From the NCBI RefSeq assembly GCF_016598485.1, contig NZ_JAEMUW010000007.1:1-64000 (forward strand): a stretch of DNA of 64,000 nt. The letters run 5' to 3'. The DNA is from Micromonospora coerulea. GTDB lineage: Bacteria > Actinomycetota > Actinomycetes > Mycobacteriales > Micromonosporaceae. Positions 45,502 to 53,985 of this stretch are shown here, piece after piece. Under the pieces are notes generated by a model. It made no database searches. It saw nothing but the letters and a program-made list of their open reading frames with translations, and was not told where the DNA came from. A program made the position numbers and the translations under genes. The number at the start of each line of letters is the position of its first letter. Positions within the stretch are counted from its first letter, which is position 1.

Positions 45502-47022
45502 ATGCCCCCTTCTGCCCCCGTCGAACGCCCCAGCAACGTCTCCGAGGCCCTGGCCCGCGGTCGGCTCGGCGTGCCGGCGGTCGTCTTCTTCGTGCTCTCC
45601 GCCGCCGCCCCGCTGACCGTGGTGGCCGGCGTGGTCACCACCGGGTACGCGGTCACCGGCGTCACCGGCATCCCGCTGGCGTTCCTCGTGGTCGCCGCGG
45701 TGCTCGCCCTCTTCTCGGTCGGCTACGTGGCGATGGCCCGCCGGTTGGCCAACGCCGGCGCGTTCTACGCGTACATCGCCCGCGGGCTCGGCCGGCCGGC
45801 CGGGGTGGGCGCGGCCTGGGTCGCGCTGATCGCGTACAACGCGCTCCAGGTGGGGCTCTACGGCGCGATCGGCGCCGCCGCCGAGCCGGTGCTCCAGCAG
45901 CTCTTCGGCGGCTCGCCCGCCTGGTGGGTGGTGGCGCTGGTGGCCTGGGCTCTGGTCGCCGTGCTGGGCCTGCTCCGGGTCGACGTGAACGGGCTGGTGC
46001 TGGCCGTGCTGCTGGTCGCCGAGATCCTGGTCATCGTCGTCTTCGACCTGGCGCAGCTCACCCACCCCGCCGGCGGGTCGGTCAGCTTCGCCACCCTCTC
46101 GCCGGACAACCTGCTGGTGCCGGGGGTCGGCGCGATCCTGGTGCTGGCCACCACCGGCTTCACCGGCTTCGAGTCGGCGGTGGTGTTCAGCGAGGAGAGC
46201 AGGGACCCGCAGCGGACCGTCCCGCGGGCCACCTACCTGTCGGTGGCCATCATCGCCGGGCTGTACGCCTTCTCGGCCTGGACGATGACCGTCGCCACCG
46301 GGCCGGACCGGATCGTCGACGAGTCCCGGGAGCAGAGCACGGGGCTGATCTTCAGCCTCGCCGGCGCGCACCTCGGCGACACCGCGGTGACCGTCGGCCA
46401 GGCGCTCTTCCTCACCTCACTGCTGGCGGCGATGATCGCGTTCCACAACACCACCGCGCGGTACGCCTTCGCGCTCGGCCGTGAGCGGGTGCTGCCGGCG
46501 CTGTTCGGGCAGACCTCCCCGCTCACCGGCGCGCCCCGGGTCGCCTCGCTGGCGCAGAGCGTCCTCGGGCTGGTGGTGATCGTGCTCTACGCCGTCGCCG
46601 GCTGGGACCCACTGGTGCAGCTGTTCTTCTGGGGCGGTACCGGCGGCGGGTTCGGCGTGCTGCTGCTGATCGCCACCACCTCGGTCGCGGTGATCGCCTT
46701 CTTCGCCCGGACCCGGACGCCGGAGACGCTGTGGCGGCGGGCGATCGCCCCCGGCCTCGCGGCGGTCGCGCTGACCGCGATCATCGTGATCGCGGTGGAC
46801 AACTTCGCCATCCTGCTCGGCGTCGCCCCGGACTCTCCGCTGCGCTGGGTGATCCCGGCGGTCTACCCGGTCGCGGCGCTGCTCGGGCTGCTCTGGGGGC
46901 TGGCGCTGCGCGGCAACCGACCCGACGTGTACGCCCGGATCGGGCTCGGCGCGGACAGCGCGGTCGCCGACGCGCCCCGCCCGGCCGGCGAACCGACGCC
47001 GGTCGGCGTGGAGGTGCCGTGA
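45502..47022 (+). CDS. APC family amino acid permease
   Basis: 506-residue membrane transporter with about twelve helices and the APC-family segments AAAPLTVVAGVVTTGYAVTG, TGFTGFESAVVFSEESRDPQRTVPRATYLSV and FHNTTARYAFALGRERVLP. Imports an amino acid or amine, substrate unknown. ATG at 45502. Its stop overlaps the ATG of the following GNAT gene (TGATG), so the two are translationally coupled; the pair may handle the same amine. Confidence 0.9.
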   Translation: MPPSAPVERPSNVSEALARGRLGVPAVVFFVLSAAAPLTVVAGVVTTGYAVTGVTGIPLAFLVVAAVLALFSVGYVAMARRLANAGAFYAYIARGLGRPAGVGAAWVALIAYNALQVGLYGAIGAAAEPVLQQLFGGSPAWWVVALVAWALVAVLGLLRVDVNGLVLAVLLVAEILVIVVFDLAQLTHPAGGSVSFATLSPDNLLVPGVGAILVLATTGFTGFESAVVFSEESRDPQRTVPRATYLSVAIIAGLYAFSAWTMTVATGPDRIVDESREQSTGLIFSLAGAHLGDTAVTVGQALFLTSLLAAMIAFHNTTARYAFALGRERVLPALFGQTSPLTGAPRVASLAQSVLGLVVIVLYAVAGWDPLVQLFFWGGTGGGFGVLLLIATTSVAVIAFFARTRTPETLWRRAIAPGLAAVALTAIIVIAVDNFAILLGVAPDSPLRWVIPAVYPVAALLGLLWGLALRGNRPDVYARIGLGADSAVADAPRPAGEPTPVGVEVP

Positions 47023-47612
47023 TGACCGAGGTGCCGATCGAGCGGCTGGGCCCGGGCGAGACCCGAGCGGTCGCCGAGCGGATCGCCGGCGCGTTCCACG
47101 TCCTCGCCGTCACCCGCTGGCTGGTGCCGGACGAGGCGAAGCGGGAGGCGTTGCTCGCCGACAACTTCGAGATCCTGGTCGAGCACGCGATGCGGCACGG
47201 GATCGTGCACGGCACCCCGGACCTTGCGGCGGTCGCCGTGTGGCTCCCGCAGACCGGCGAGCCGGCCCCGCCGCCGGCCGACTACGACGCCCGGCTCGCC
47301 GCCGCCTGCGGTGAGTGGACGCCCCGGTTCCAGCACCTCGACGAGCTGTTCGAGGCGCACCATCCGCACGGCGACCACCACCACCTGGTGTTCCTGGCGG
47401 TCGCGCCGCAGTGGCAGGGGCGGGGGCTGGGCAGCGCGCTGCTGCGGCACCACCACGCGGTGCTCGACGCCGAGGGCCTGCCCGGCTACCTGGAGGCGAG
47501 CAGCGAGCGCAGCCGGGAACTGTACGGCCGGCACGGCTACCGGGCCGCCGAGCCGTTCCGGCTGCCGGACGGCGCGGCGTTCCACCCGATGTGGCGGGAG
47601 CCGCGGGGCTGA
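47022..47612 (+). CDS. GNAT family N-acetyltransferase
   Basis: 196 residues: IERLGPGETRAVAERIAGAFH, VAVWLPQTGEP, HHHLVFLAVAPQWQGRGLGSALLRHHHAVLDAEG (acetyl-CoA loop QGRGLGSALL) and ASSERSRELYGRHGYRAAEPF. The His-rich stretch HHPHGDHHH is a notable local feature, perhaps metal binding. Acceptor unknown. Starts within the stop codon of the permease gene. Confidence 0.87.
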   Translation: MTEVPIERLGPGETRAVAERIAGAFHVLAVTRWLVPDEAKREALLADNFEILVEHAMRHGIVHGTPDLAAVAVWLPQTGEPAPPPADYDARLAAACGEWTPRFQHLDELFEAHHPHGDHHHLVFLAVAPQWQGRGLGSALLRHHHAVLDAEGLPGYLEASSERSRELYGRHGYRAAEPFRLPDGAAFHPMWREPRG

Positions 47613-47703
47613 CGGCGGGCGGCGGCCCCCGGTGTCCCTACCGGGGGTCGCTGTCGGCCTTCTCACCTTGACCGGCGTGCGCGGCGCCGCGTTGGCTGGC
47701 GGC

Positions 47704-48435
47704 ATGGCCCGCATCGCGTACGACGACCGCAGCGCCGCCGCCTTCGCGGCCACCCGGCACCTGGCCACCGACGGGCTGACGAGCTGGCGGGCGGCGGTCG
47801 CGCGGCATCTGCCCACCACCGCCGGCGCCCGGGTGCTCGACCTCGGGGCCGGCACCGCCACCTGGGCGGCCGCCTTCCGGGCCTGGTACGGCCTCGACGT
47901 GGTGGCGGTCGAGCCGTCGGCGGCCATGCGGGCCCGCGCCGGGTACGAGGCGATGGTCGGCGGCGACGCGGCGGCCCTGCCTCTCGCGGCGGCCAGCCTG
48001 GACGGCGCCTGGCTCTCCACGGTGATCCACCACCTGCCGGACCTGCCGGCGGTCGCCGCCGAGCTGCGCCGGACGCTGCGCGCCGGCGCGCCGGTACTGA
48101 TCCGCTCGGTGTTCCCCGGGCGGGCCGGCGGGATCAGCCTGTTCCGGTGGTTCCCGGAGGCGCTGCGGGTGGTGGCGAGCTATCCCTCGGTGGCGGAGGT
48201 CTGCGCGGCGTTCGAGCCGGCCGGCTTCGCGCCGGTGGCGCTGGAGCCGGTGCCACAGGTGAGTGCCCCGTCGCTGCGGACGGCCGCGGACGGGCTGCGT
48301 CGGTCGGCGCACACCCCGCTGCTGCTGCTCGACGACGCCGACTACGCGCGGGGGGTGCGGCGGATGCGCGCGGCGGCCGCAGGGACGCCGGACGTGCCGG
48401 TGGTCGACACGATGGACCTGCTGGTGCTGCGCTGA
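47704..48435 (+). CDS. Class I SAM-dependent methyltransferase
   Basis: 243 residues. The SAM fold is clear: VLDLGAGTATWAAAF (motif I), VVAVEPSAAMRARA (end of strand 2), VGGDAAALPLAAASLDGAWLSTVIHHLPDLPAVAAELRRTLRAGAPVLIRSVFPG. Resembles methyltransferases acting on small molecules or quinones, no specific substrate assigned. ATG at 47704, 91 bases after the GNAT gene; a longer frame upstream overlaps that gene and is rejected. Two hairpins follow the stop. Confidence 0.87.
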   Translation: MARIAYDDRSAAAFAATRHLATDGLTSWRAAVARHLPTTAGARVLDLGAGTATWAAAFRAWYGLDVVAVEPSAAMRARAGYEAMVGGDAAALPLAAASLDGAWLSTVIHHLPDLPAVAAELRRTLRAGAPVLIRSVFPGRAGGISLFRWFPEALRVVASYPSVAEVCAAFEPAGFAPVALEPVPQVSAPSLRTAADGLRRSAHTPLLLLDDADYARGVRRMRAAAAGTPDVPVVDTMDLLVLR

Positions 48436-48446
48436 GCGCACGGAAA

Positions 48447-48475
48447 GGCCCGGCCGGCGCACCGCCGACCGGGCC
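48447..48475 (+). terminator. First hairpin after the methyltransferase gene
   Basis: GGCCCGGCCGGCG (48447-48459), loop CAC, CGCCGACCGGGCC (48463-48475): 12 of 13 positions pair. It lies 11 bases after the stop. Confidence 0.6.
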
Positions 48476-48484
48476 CGTGGACGC

Positions 48485-48518
48485 GACGTTGGCCGGGCCC
48501 GCCGACCCGGCCAACGTC
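48485..48518. terminator. Bidirectional terminator between methyltransferase and sigma factor genes
   Basis: GACGTTGGCCGGG (48485-48497) and CCCGGCCAACGTC (48506-48518) form a perfect 13-base stem with an 8-base loop, 11 bases from the stop of the convergent sigma factor gene. Works for either strand. Confidence 0.8.
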
Positions 48519-48529
48519 TCCCACCCCCC

Positions 48530-49354
48530 TTAGTACGTTCCGTCGAGCTGCCCGCGCAGCTTCGTCAGCGCCCGGGCCAGCAGCCGGGACACGTGCATCT
48601 GCGAGACGCCGATCTGCTCGGCGATCTGGGACTGGGTCAGGTTGCCGTAGAAGCGCAGCGTGAGGATCTTCTGCTCGCGCTCGTCGAGGGTGGCCAGCGC
48701 CGGGCCGAGGGCGACCCGGAGCTCGGCCAGCTCGAACTCGCCGTCCTCGCCGCCGAGCATGTCGCCCAGCTCGGTGGCCCGGTCGCCGTCGCCGGTCGGG
48801 GTGGACAGCGACACCGCGTTGTAGGCGCGGGCGCCCTCCAGGCCCTCCAGGACCTCTTCCTCGGTCAGCGTGAGGTGGGCGGCGATGTCCGCGACGGTCG
48901 GGGAGCGGCCGAGGGTCTGCAGCAGGGTGCTGTTGGCGTCGGAGATGGCCAGCCGCAGCTCCTGGAGGCGACGCGGCACCCGGATGTCCCAGGTGCGGTC
49001 GCGGAAGTGCCGCTTGAGCTCGCCGATGATGGTCGGGATGGCGTAACCGGCGAAGTCGACGCCCCGGGAGGGGTCGAACTTGTCGATCGCCTTGATCAGG
49101 CCGACGGCGGCGGTCTGCGCCAGGTCGTCGGTGGGCTCGCCGCGGCCGCTGTAGCGGTGGGCCAGGTGGTTGGCGAGCGGCAGCCAGGCCTCGATCGCCT
49201 TGTCGCGCATCGCGGCGCGGGACGGGTGATTCGCGGGCAGCGCGGCCATCGCGTTGAGCAGGTCCGCGGCGCTGTCGGTGAGTGCGCGCGGGTCCAGCTT
49301 CTCGGTGGTGGACGGCGGTGTGGTCGCCTGCTCGCTGATCGTTGGCGCGGTCAT
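48530..49354 (-). CDS. RNA polymerase sigma factor, SigB/SigF/SigG type
   Basis: 274-residue group 3 sigma-70 factor. Region 2 (DLAQTAAVGLIKAIDKFDPSRGVDFAGYAIPTIIGELKRHFRD), region 3 (TVADIAAHLTLTEEEVLEGLE) and region 4 (LDEREQKILTLRFYGNLTQSQIAEQIGVSQMHVSRLLARAL) match the stress and sporulation sigma factors of actinobacteria. No anti-sigma gene is adjacent, so control probably comes from elsewhere. ATG at 49354 preceded by GGGAGG; an upstream in-frame start lies before this and is not favoured. May read the SigB-like promoters found elsewhere in the window. Confidence 0.9.
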   Translation of the reverse strand: MTAPTISEQATTPPSTTEKLDPRALTDSAADLLNAMAALPANHPSRAAMRDKAIEAWLPLANHLAHRYSGRGEPTDDLAQTAAVGLIKAIDKFDPSRGVDFAGYAIPTIIGELKRHFRDRTWDIRVPRRLQELRLAISDANSTLLQTLGRSPTVADIAAHLTLTEEEVLEGLEGARAYNAVSLSTPTGDGDRATELGDMLGGEDGEFELAELRVALGPALATLDEREQKILTLRFYGNLTQSQIAEQIGVSQMHVSRLLARALTKLRGQLDGTY

Positions 49355-49727
49355 GGGTGGTCCTCCCTGCACCTCGTCCGCGGACAAAAGACGTGACGCT
49401 TTGGTTTAGCTTCAAGTGGTCCGTTCGGGACTCACCTTAGCCTGATCGGTCCGGGGAAATCTAGCCGAAAGTACGATGTGCTTAAGTAATTTTCCGACAG
49501 GAAACGCCAGGAACCGACATAACGCCGGGGCTTTGTGATCACGATTACCGGGCCACCCGCCCGATCCGCCGCCGCCGGACGCGCCGCGGTGGTGACCACT
49601 CGGCCCACCGCTCCCATCGACCGGTCAACCAAGAAACCGACAAACGGTTCGCATTGTCGGCTTTCCGTCGTTGTCCCGTCGGCGGGACCGCCCGTAGCGT
49701 CCCTGAGTACACGTCTACGGAGGCACT
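49355..49727. other. 373-base divergent intergenic region
   Basis: Separates the sigma factor gene (minus) from the acetoacetate-decarboxylase-like gene (plus). It includes an AT-rich patch near 49460-49500 and a perfect GTGATCAC palindrome at 49535-49542. I see a promoter-like pair for the plus-strand gene (49671-49700) but no SigB-type promoter for the sigma gene itself. Confidence 0.5.
49671..49700 (+). promoter_or_regulatory. Possible promoter of the acetoacetate-decarboxylase-like gene
   Basis: TTGTCC (49671-49676), 18 bases, TAGCGT (49695-49700), followed after 27 bases by the GTG at 49728 with CGGAGG in between. Consistent with a housekeeping promoter; found by eye. Confidence 0.4.
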
Positions 49728-50477
49728 GTGCTCGATCCCGCCGCTCCGCAACTCGTCGTCAACGCCCGGGTGCTCCAGTTCAGCTGGCTGCCGGCGGACC
49801 CCGACGCGGTCGCGGCGATCCTGCCGGCCGGCTTGCAGGCCCGTTCGGACCGCCAGGTCTTCCTGTGCCAGTACGTGGTCGACGACGAGTGCCAGACCTC
49901 GGGCTTCGGGGCGTACTCGCTGACCTACCTGGGCCTCTCGCTGGTGGGCATGAACCCGCCGGACGGCGACACCCCGGGCGGGTGGTGGAGCCACTACCTC
50001 GCCTCCAGCCCCGTGGTCCGGCAGTACGCCGCTGCCCGGGGCGTGCCGGCGGCGGCCGGGCAGACCGTCCTCACCGTGCGCGGCGGGCAGCTCACGGCCG
50101 AGACCCGCGTCGACGGCCGGCCGATCATCCGGACCGTGGCCCGGGTCGGTCACACCGGACACGAGGTGCGCAGCGGCCACCACCGCTACCTCACCGGGTG
50201 CGGCGGGGAACTGACCAGCGCCGACTACCCGTACGTGGCCGAGCCGGTGAGCCCGTTCGAGATCGAGTCGGTGGAGTTCCTCGACCCCGACCACCCGGTC
50301 TACCCGCTACGCCCGGCGAATCCGCTCACCATCGGCTGGGGCTTCTACTCCCCGCGGGTGTCGTTCGCGTACCCGGCCGGGCCGCACGCCCTCGACGAGC
50401 CGCCGACCGCCGAGGCCGCGCCGGTTCACCAGGTGCCGGCCCGCCGGGCCCGCAGCGGCCTGCCGTCCGGGTCGTAG
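49728..50477 (+). CDS. Acetoacetate-decarboxylase-fold-like protein
   Basis: 249 residues. The pattern LQFSWLPADPDAVAAILPAGLQA, FLCQYVVDDECQTSGFGAYSLTYLGLSLVG, GGWWSHYLASSPVVRQYAAARGVPA and RGGQLTAETRVDGRPIIR resembles acetoacetate decarboxylase-like (ADC fold) proteins of unknown function. I cannot identify the catalytic Lys, so a decarboxylase activity should not be assumed. GTG at 49728 preceded by CGGAGG. Its last 52 bases overlap the 3' end of the convergent phospholipase D-like gene, so the C-terminal 17 residues are encoded antisense to it. Confidence 0.6.
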   Translation: MLDPAAPQLVVNARVLQFSWLPADPDAVAAILPAGLQARSDRQVFLCQYVVDDECQTSGFGAYSLTYLGLSLVGMNPPDGDTPGGWWSHYLASSPVVRQYAAARGVPAAAGQTVLTVRGGQLTAETRVDGRPIIRTVARVGHTGHEVRSGHHRYLTGCGGELTSADYPYVAEPVSPFEIESVEFLDPDHPVYPLRPANPLTIGWGFYSPRVSFAYPAGPHALDEPPTAEAAPVHQVPARRARSGLPSGS

Positions 50478-52015
50478 ACCAGCCGGTACGCGGGCAGCGC
50501 CCAGATCCGGGTACGCCAGGGCAACCGCTCCGGCTGGTGCGGGCGCAGCCGGCCCGGCGGGCGAGGGCCGACCCGGCCCGCATCGTGCCAGCGTTGCAAC
50601 GCGTCGGCCGCGGTGCTGATCGCCGCGACGGCCGCGGCCGGGTCCAGCAGGTCGCCGTCCTCGCCGCCGTCGGGGTCCCGGTCCAGGTGCTCGCGCCACA
50701 GTCGCAGCCGCAGGTCCCGGGCGAAGACCCGGGCGCCGTCGCCGAGCCCGGCCGGGTCGACCGGCGCCCGCTCGTCCCGGGTCTCGTCCAGCACCGCGCA
50801 GGACAGCTCGCTGTCGTGCGTCCAGGAGCGGCGGTTGAAGTTGTCGCTGCCCACGCTGGCCCAGACGTCGTCGACCACGCAGACCTTGGCGTGCACGTAG
50901 ACCGGGGTGCCCTCGTGGTTCTCCACGTCGAAGACGTGCACCCGGTCCCGGGCCGCCTGCTGGCAGAGCGAGAGCGCCTGCTCCCGGCCCACCATGTTCG
51001 GCGGCAGCGCGAGCCGGCCGTCCACGTCCGGGTGGCGCGGCACCACGGCGACCAGGTGCAGGTCCGGCTGCTCCCGCAGCGCCGTCGCGAACAGCTCGGC
51101 CACCTCGGTCGACCAGAGGTACTGGTCCTCCAGGTAGATCAGCCGGCGGGCCCGGCGGACCGCCTTGGTGTAGCCGCGGGCCACCGTCCGCTCGCCGTCG
51201 GGGGCGAACGAGTAGCGCGGGCGTACCGCCGGGTAGGTGCGCAGCACCTGGATCTGGTGCGGGCCGCAGGGCGGGGGATCGGCCGGCTGGTCGGGCAGCG
51301 GGTCGGGGCTCAGGTCCGCGCCGCGCAGCCGGTCCCGCAGGTAGGCCAGCGGATTCTCCGAGTCCAGCGGCATCGGGTCGGTCCACCGCTCGCGGAACGT
51401 CGTGTCGAGTGCGCCGACCACCGGGCCGCGGACCGCGAGCTGGACGTCGTGCCAGGGCGGGTGCGCGCCGTACCGCGCGGACATGGCCACGGCCTGCGGA
51501 TCCCCCCGGTGCTCGGCGTCGTCGCGCCGGCTGTGGCACAGGTCGATCCCGCCGACGAAGGCGATGTCCCGCTCCGGGGCGCCCGGGTGGCGCAGCACCA
51601 CGAGTTTCTGGTGATGCGAGCCGCCGCGCCGGACGCGCTGGTCCAGCAGCACCTCGCCGCCGGCCGCGCAGATCGCCTCGCTGAGGTCGCGGTTCTCCGC
51701 CTCGCTGTAGGAGAGCGCGTCGAGGTGGGACCGCCAGATCAACCCCTTGACCACCACGCCGCGCTGGGCGGCCTGCGCGAAGAGCTGCACCACCGTCGGG
51801 CCGTCCGGGCGCATCCGCTGGTCCGGGTCGCCCCGCCAGTCGGTGAAGAACAGGTGGTCGCCGGCCCTCAGCGCCTCGACCTCGCTGACCAGCCGGTCGA
51901 AGTACGCCGCGCCGTGAATCACCGGTTCGGCGAGGTTTCCCGTCGTCCAGACGGGTAACTCAGACACCGGGTTGGCACGTTCCTGCGCGGTGAGGAACCA
52001 GTCGCTCATCGCCAT
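50426..52015 (-). CDS. Phospholipase D-like protein
   Basis: 529 residues with two HKD-type catalytic motifs: GGSHHQKLVVLRHP with a following Asp, and VYVHAKVCVVDDVWASVGSDNFNRRS. The spacing fits bacterial PLD-like enzymes such as cardiolipin synthase-like or free phospholipase D. No signal peptide or membrane segment is visible, so it probably acts inside the cell on phospholipid or another phosphodiester. ATG at 52015 (MAMSDWFLTAQ) preceded by GGGGGG; 52009 is a near alternative. Divergent from a 42-residue membrane protein. Confidence 0.88.
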   Translation of the reverse strand: MAMSDWFLTAQERANPVSELPVWTTGNLAEPVIHGAAYFDRLVSEVEALRAGDHLFFTDWRGDPDQRMRPDGPTVVQLFAQAAQRGVVVKGLIWRSHLDALSYSEAENRDLSEAICAAGGEVLLDQRVRRGGSHHQKLVVLRHPGAPERDIAFVGGIDLCHSRRDDAEHRGDPQAVAMSARYGAHPPWHDVQLAVRGPVVGALDTTFRERWTDPMPLDSENPLAYLRDRLRGADLSPDPLPDQPADPPPCGPHQIQVLRTYPAVRPRYSFAPDGERTVARGYTKAVRRARRLIYLEDQYLWSTEVAELFATALREQPDLHLVAVVPRHPDVDGRLALPPNMVGREQALSLCQQAARDRVHVFDVENHEGTPVYVHAKVCVVDDVWASVGSDNFNRRSWTHDSELSCAVLDETRDERAPVDPAGLGDGARVFARDLRLRLWREHLDRDPDGGEDGDLLDPAAAVAAISTAADALQRWHDAGRVGPRPPGRLRPHQPERLPWRTRIWALPAYRLVYDPDGRPLRARRAGTW

Positions 52016-52147
52016 GTTCCAGCCCCCCGAGGTCGACAACGTCCTCACGGTAGGACCCCTGCGACGGGTACGCACGCCGGCCGCCCCTTCGGAGCCCGGC
52101 GTGGTGGCCGCCGCACCACGGACCGAGACAACCCAGGAGGCCGCAGC

Positions 52148-52276
52148 ATGCCCGCCGAGACGACGAACGCCGTGACCGAGTACCGCGAGCCCGCGGTCGA
52201 GAGCGAACGGGGCGCGGTGGTGGCGGTCTTGCTGATGGTGATCCTCGGGGTGGCCGGCATCTTTGCCGTGTCCTGA
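52148..52276 (+). CDS. 42-residue membrane protein
   Basis: Short gene: MPAETTNAVTEYREPAVES, ERGAVVAVLLMVILGVAGIF, AVS. One transmembrane helix preceded by an acidic cytoplasmic or extracellular tail. The AGGAGG seven bases before the ATG and the strong terminator after the stop support a real transcription unit. A GGGTAC at 52066-52071 lies 76 bases upstream with an imperfect SigB-type -35 (CGGT). No family recognised; function unknown, possibly stress or envelope related. Confidence 0.7.
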   Translation: MPAETTNAVTEYREPAVESERGAVVAVLLMVILGVAGIFAVS

Positions 52277-52307
52277 GCGCCCGACGGTCACCAACTCCCG
52301 ATCGGCA

Positions 52308-52340
52308 GATGGGCGCCCCGGCGGAACCGGGACGCCCATC
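52308..52340. terminator. Bidirectional terminator between small membrane protein and pirin genes
   Basis: GATGGGCGCCCCGG (52308-52321), loop CGGAA, CCGGGACGCCCATC (52327-52340): 13 of 14 pairs. Lies between convergent genes, about 30 bases from one stop and 13 from the other. Confidence 0.75.
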
Positions 52341-52353
52341 TCGTTCGGGTCGA

Positions 52354-53340
52354 TCAGGGACGCGGGCCCTGGCCGCCGGTGTGCGGCAGGCGCTCGGCGG
52401 GGATCACGCCGAGCTTGCCGGCCTGGAAGTCCTCGAACGCCTGGACCAGCTCGTCGCGGGTGTTCATCACGAACGGGCCGTAGTGCGCCACCGGCTCCCG
52501 GATGGGCTGACCGCCCATGAGGTAGAGCTCCAGGGCCGGGGTGTTGGCGTCCTGCTTCGCGTCGGCGGTCATCCGCAGCGCGTCGCCCGCGCCGTGCACG
52601 GCGAGCTGGCCGATGTGGATGGGGCGCTTGTCGGTGCCGACGGTGCCCCGGCCGGCCAGCACGTAGACCAGCGCGTTGAAGTCCGGCCGCCAGGGCAGGC
52701 TCAGCTCCGCGCCGGGCTGCAGCGTCACGTGCGCGATGGTGATCGGGGTGTGGGTCGAGCCCGGGCCGCGGTGCCCGGCGACCTCACCGGCGATCACCCG
52801 GATCAGCGCGCCGCCGTCCGGGGTGGTGATCAGCGCCGACTCCCGGCCGCGGATGTCCTGGTAACGCGGCGGGTTCATCTTGGCCACCTTGGGCAGGTTG
52901 ACCCAGAGCTGGAGGCCGTGGAAGAGGCCGCCGCTGGTGACCAGGTGCTCCGGCGGCGCCTCGATGTGCAGCAGGCCGCTGCCGGCGGTCATCCACTGGG
53001 TGTCGCCGTCGGTGATGGTGCCGCCGCCGCCCTGCGAGTCCTGGTGGTCCATGATCCCGTCGATCATGTAGGTCACCGTCTCGAAGCCGCGGTGCGGGTG
53101 CCACGGGGTGCCCTTCGGCTCGCCCGGGGCGTAGTCCACCTCGCCCATCTGGTCGAGGTGGATGAACGGGTCCAGCTCGGTTAGCGGGACGCCGGCGAAG
53201 GCCCGGCGGACCGGGAAGCCCTCGCCCTCGAAGCCGCTGGGCGCGGTGGTCAGTCGGCGGACCGGCCGGAAGCTGGTCGACTCGTCGAGCCGGGGCAGCC
53301 GGGGCAGGACGAGGACGTCGTCGACGGTGATGGCGGGCAT
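52354..53340 (-). CDS. Pirin family protein
   Basis: 328-residue bicupin of the pirin family. The metal-binding motif is visible: DPFIHLDQMGEVDYAPGEPKGTPWHPHRGFETVTYMIDG (His residues and the following Glu in this cupin), with HIEAPPEHL and a second cupin after residue 190. Bacterial pirins include quercetinases; the role here is not known. ATG at 53340 preceded by AAGGAG. Ten bases after the MarR gene, so MarR and pirin form an operon and are likely co-regulated. Confidence 0.9.
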   Translation of the reverse strand: MPAITVDDVLVLPRLPRLDESTSFRPVRRLTTAPSGFEGEGFPVRRAFAGVPLTELDPFIHLDQMGEVDYAPGEPKGTPWHPHRGFETVTYMIDGIMDHQDSQGGGGTITDGDTQWMTAGSGLLHIEAPPEHLVTSGGLFHGLQLWVNLPKVAKMNPPRYQDIRGRESALITTPDGGALIRVIAGEVAGHRGPGSTHTPITIAHVTLQPGAELSLPWRPDFNALVYVLAGRGTVGTDKRPIHIGQLAVHGAGDALRMTADAKQDANTPALELYLMGGQPIREPVAHYGPFVMNTRDELVQAFEDFQAGKLGVIPAERLPHTGGQGPRP

Positions 53341-53350
53341 CTCGGGCTCC

Positions 53351-53830
53351 TTAGTTGTCGGCCGGGGTGGACGACGCGTCGCGGGCGGCGTGCAGGCGCC
53401 GGCCGAGCCGCTCGAAGACCCGGGTGAGGCAGGCGACCTCGGCGTCGTCGAGATCGTCCATGAGGTGGGTGCGCACCGACGCCAGGTGGTGCGGCGCGGC
53501 GTCGCGGAGGGCGAGCAGGCCGGCGGCGGTGAGCACCGCCTCGCTGCCCCGGCGGTCGTCCGGGCAGGACTGCCGGGTGACCAGGCCGCGCCGCTGCATG
53601 GCCGAGATCTGGTACGTCAGCCGGCTGGGCGAGAAGACCAGCCGGCTGGCCAGCTCACCCATCCGCAGTCGCTGCCGTGGCGCCTCGGAGAGCAGCACCA
53701 GCACGTGGTAGTCGGCGAAGCTCAGCCCGTCCGCGCGGAGGTCTTCCTCGATCTGGGTGAACAACCGCTGGCTCGCCTCGATGTAGGCGCGCCAGCAAGC
53801 CATCCGCTCGGGGTCCAGGCTCTCGGTCAC
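53351..53830 (-). CDS. MarR family transcriptional regulator
   Basis: 159 residues with a winged helix: DYHVLVLLSEAPRQRLRMGELASRLVFSPSRLTYQISAMQRRGLVTRQSCPDDRRGSEAVLTAAG. The DDRRG wing is typical of MarR. It precedes the pirin gene by ten bases. Two AT-rich sites resembling MarR operators lie upstream (53851-53862 and 53918-53929). The sensed ligand is unknown; pirin and MarR together suggest response to phenolic or oxidative compounds, which is inference. GTG start at 53830. Confidence 0.9.
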   Translation of the reverse strand: MTESLDPERMACWRAYIEASQRLFTQIEEDLRADGLSFADYHVLVLLSEAPRQRLRMGELASRLVFSPSRLTYQISAMQRRGLVTRQSCPDDRRGSEAVLTAAGLLALRDAAPHHLASVRTHLMDDLDDAEVACLTRVFERLGRRLHAARDASSTPADN

Positions 53831-53850
53831 GGGTCCGAGAGTAGCACTAC

Positions 53851-53862
53851 TTAAAATTTCAA
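53851..53862. promoter_or_regulatory. MarR-operator-like site 1
   Basis: TTAAAATTTCAA has the symmetric form TTnAAATTTnAA. It is 20 bases upstream of the marR GTG and likely overlaps its promoter, consistent with autorepression. Confidence 0.5.
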
Positions 53863-53917
53863 AGAAGGACCGCTGAGCGTGACTTGGCGCTCATCAAGGC
53901 GCCGGTCGGACCGGATC

Positions 53918-53929
53918 TAAGAATTTGAA
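53918..53929. promoter_or_regulatory. MarR-operator-like site 2
   Basis: TAAGAATTTGAA matches the TTnAAATTTnAA pattern at 8 of 10 fixed positions. It is 56 bases upstream of the divergent DUF1684 gene, so the same regulator may control both directions. Confidence 0.4.
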
Positions 53930-53985
53930 AGAACGAGTCTCCGGGAGCCGGGTGGCGGCGGCCCGCCGCTGGCTAGGCTCGGGGG

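Noticed and set aside
49728-50477. Acetoacetate decarboxylase activity
   Set aside because: Overall resemblance only; I could not place the catalytic Lys, so only the fold-like call is kept.
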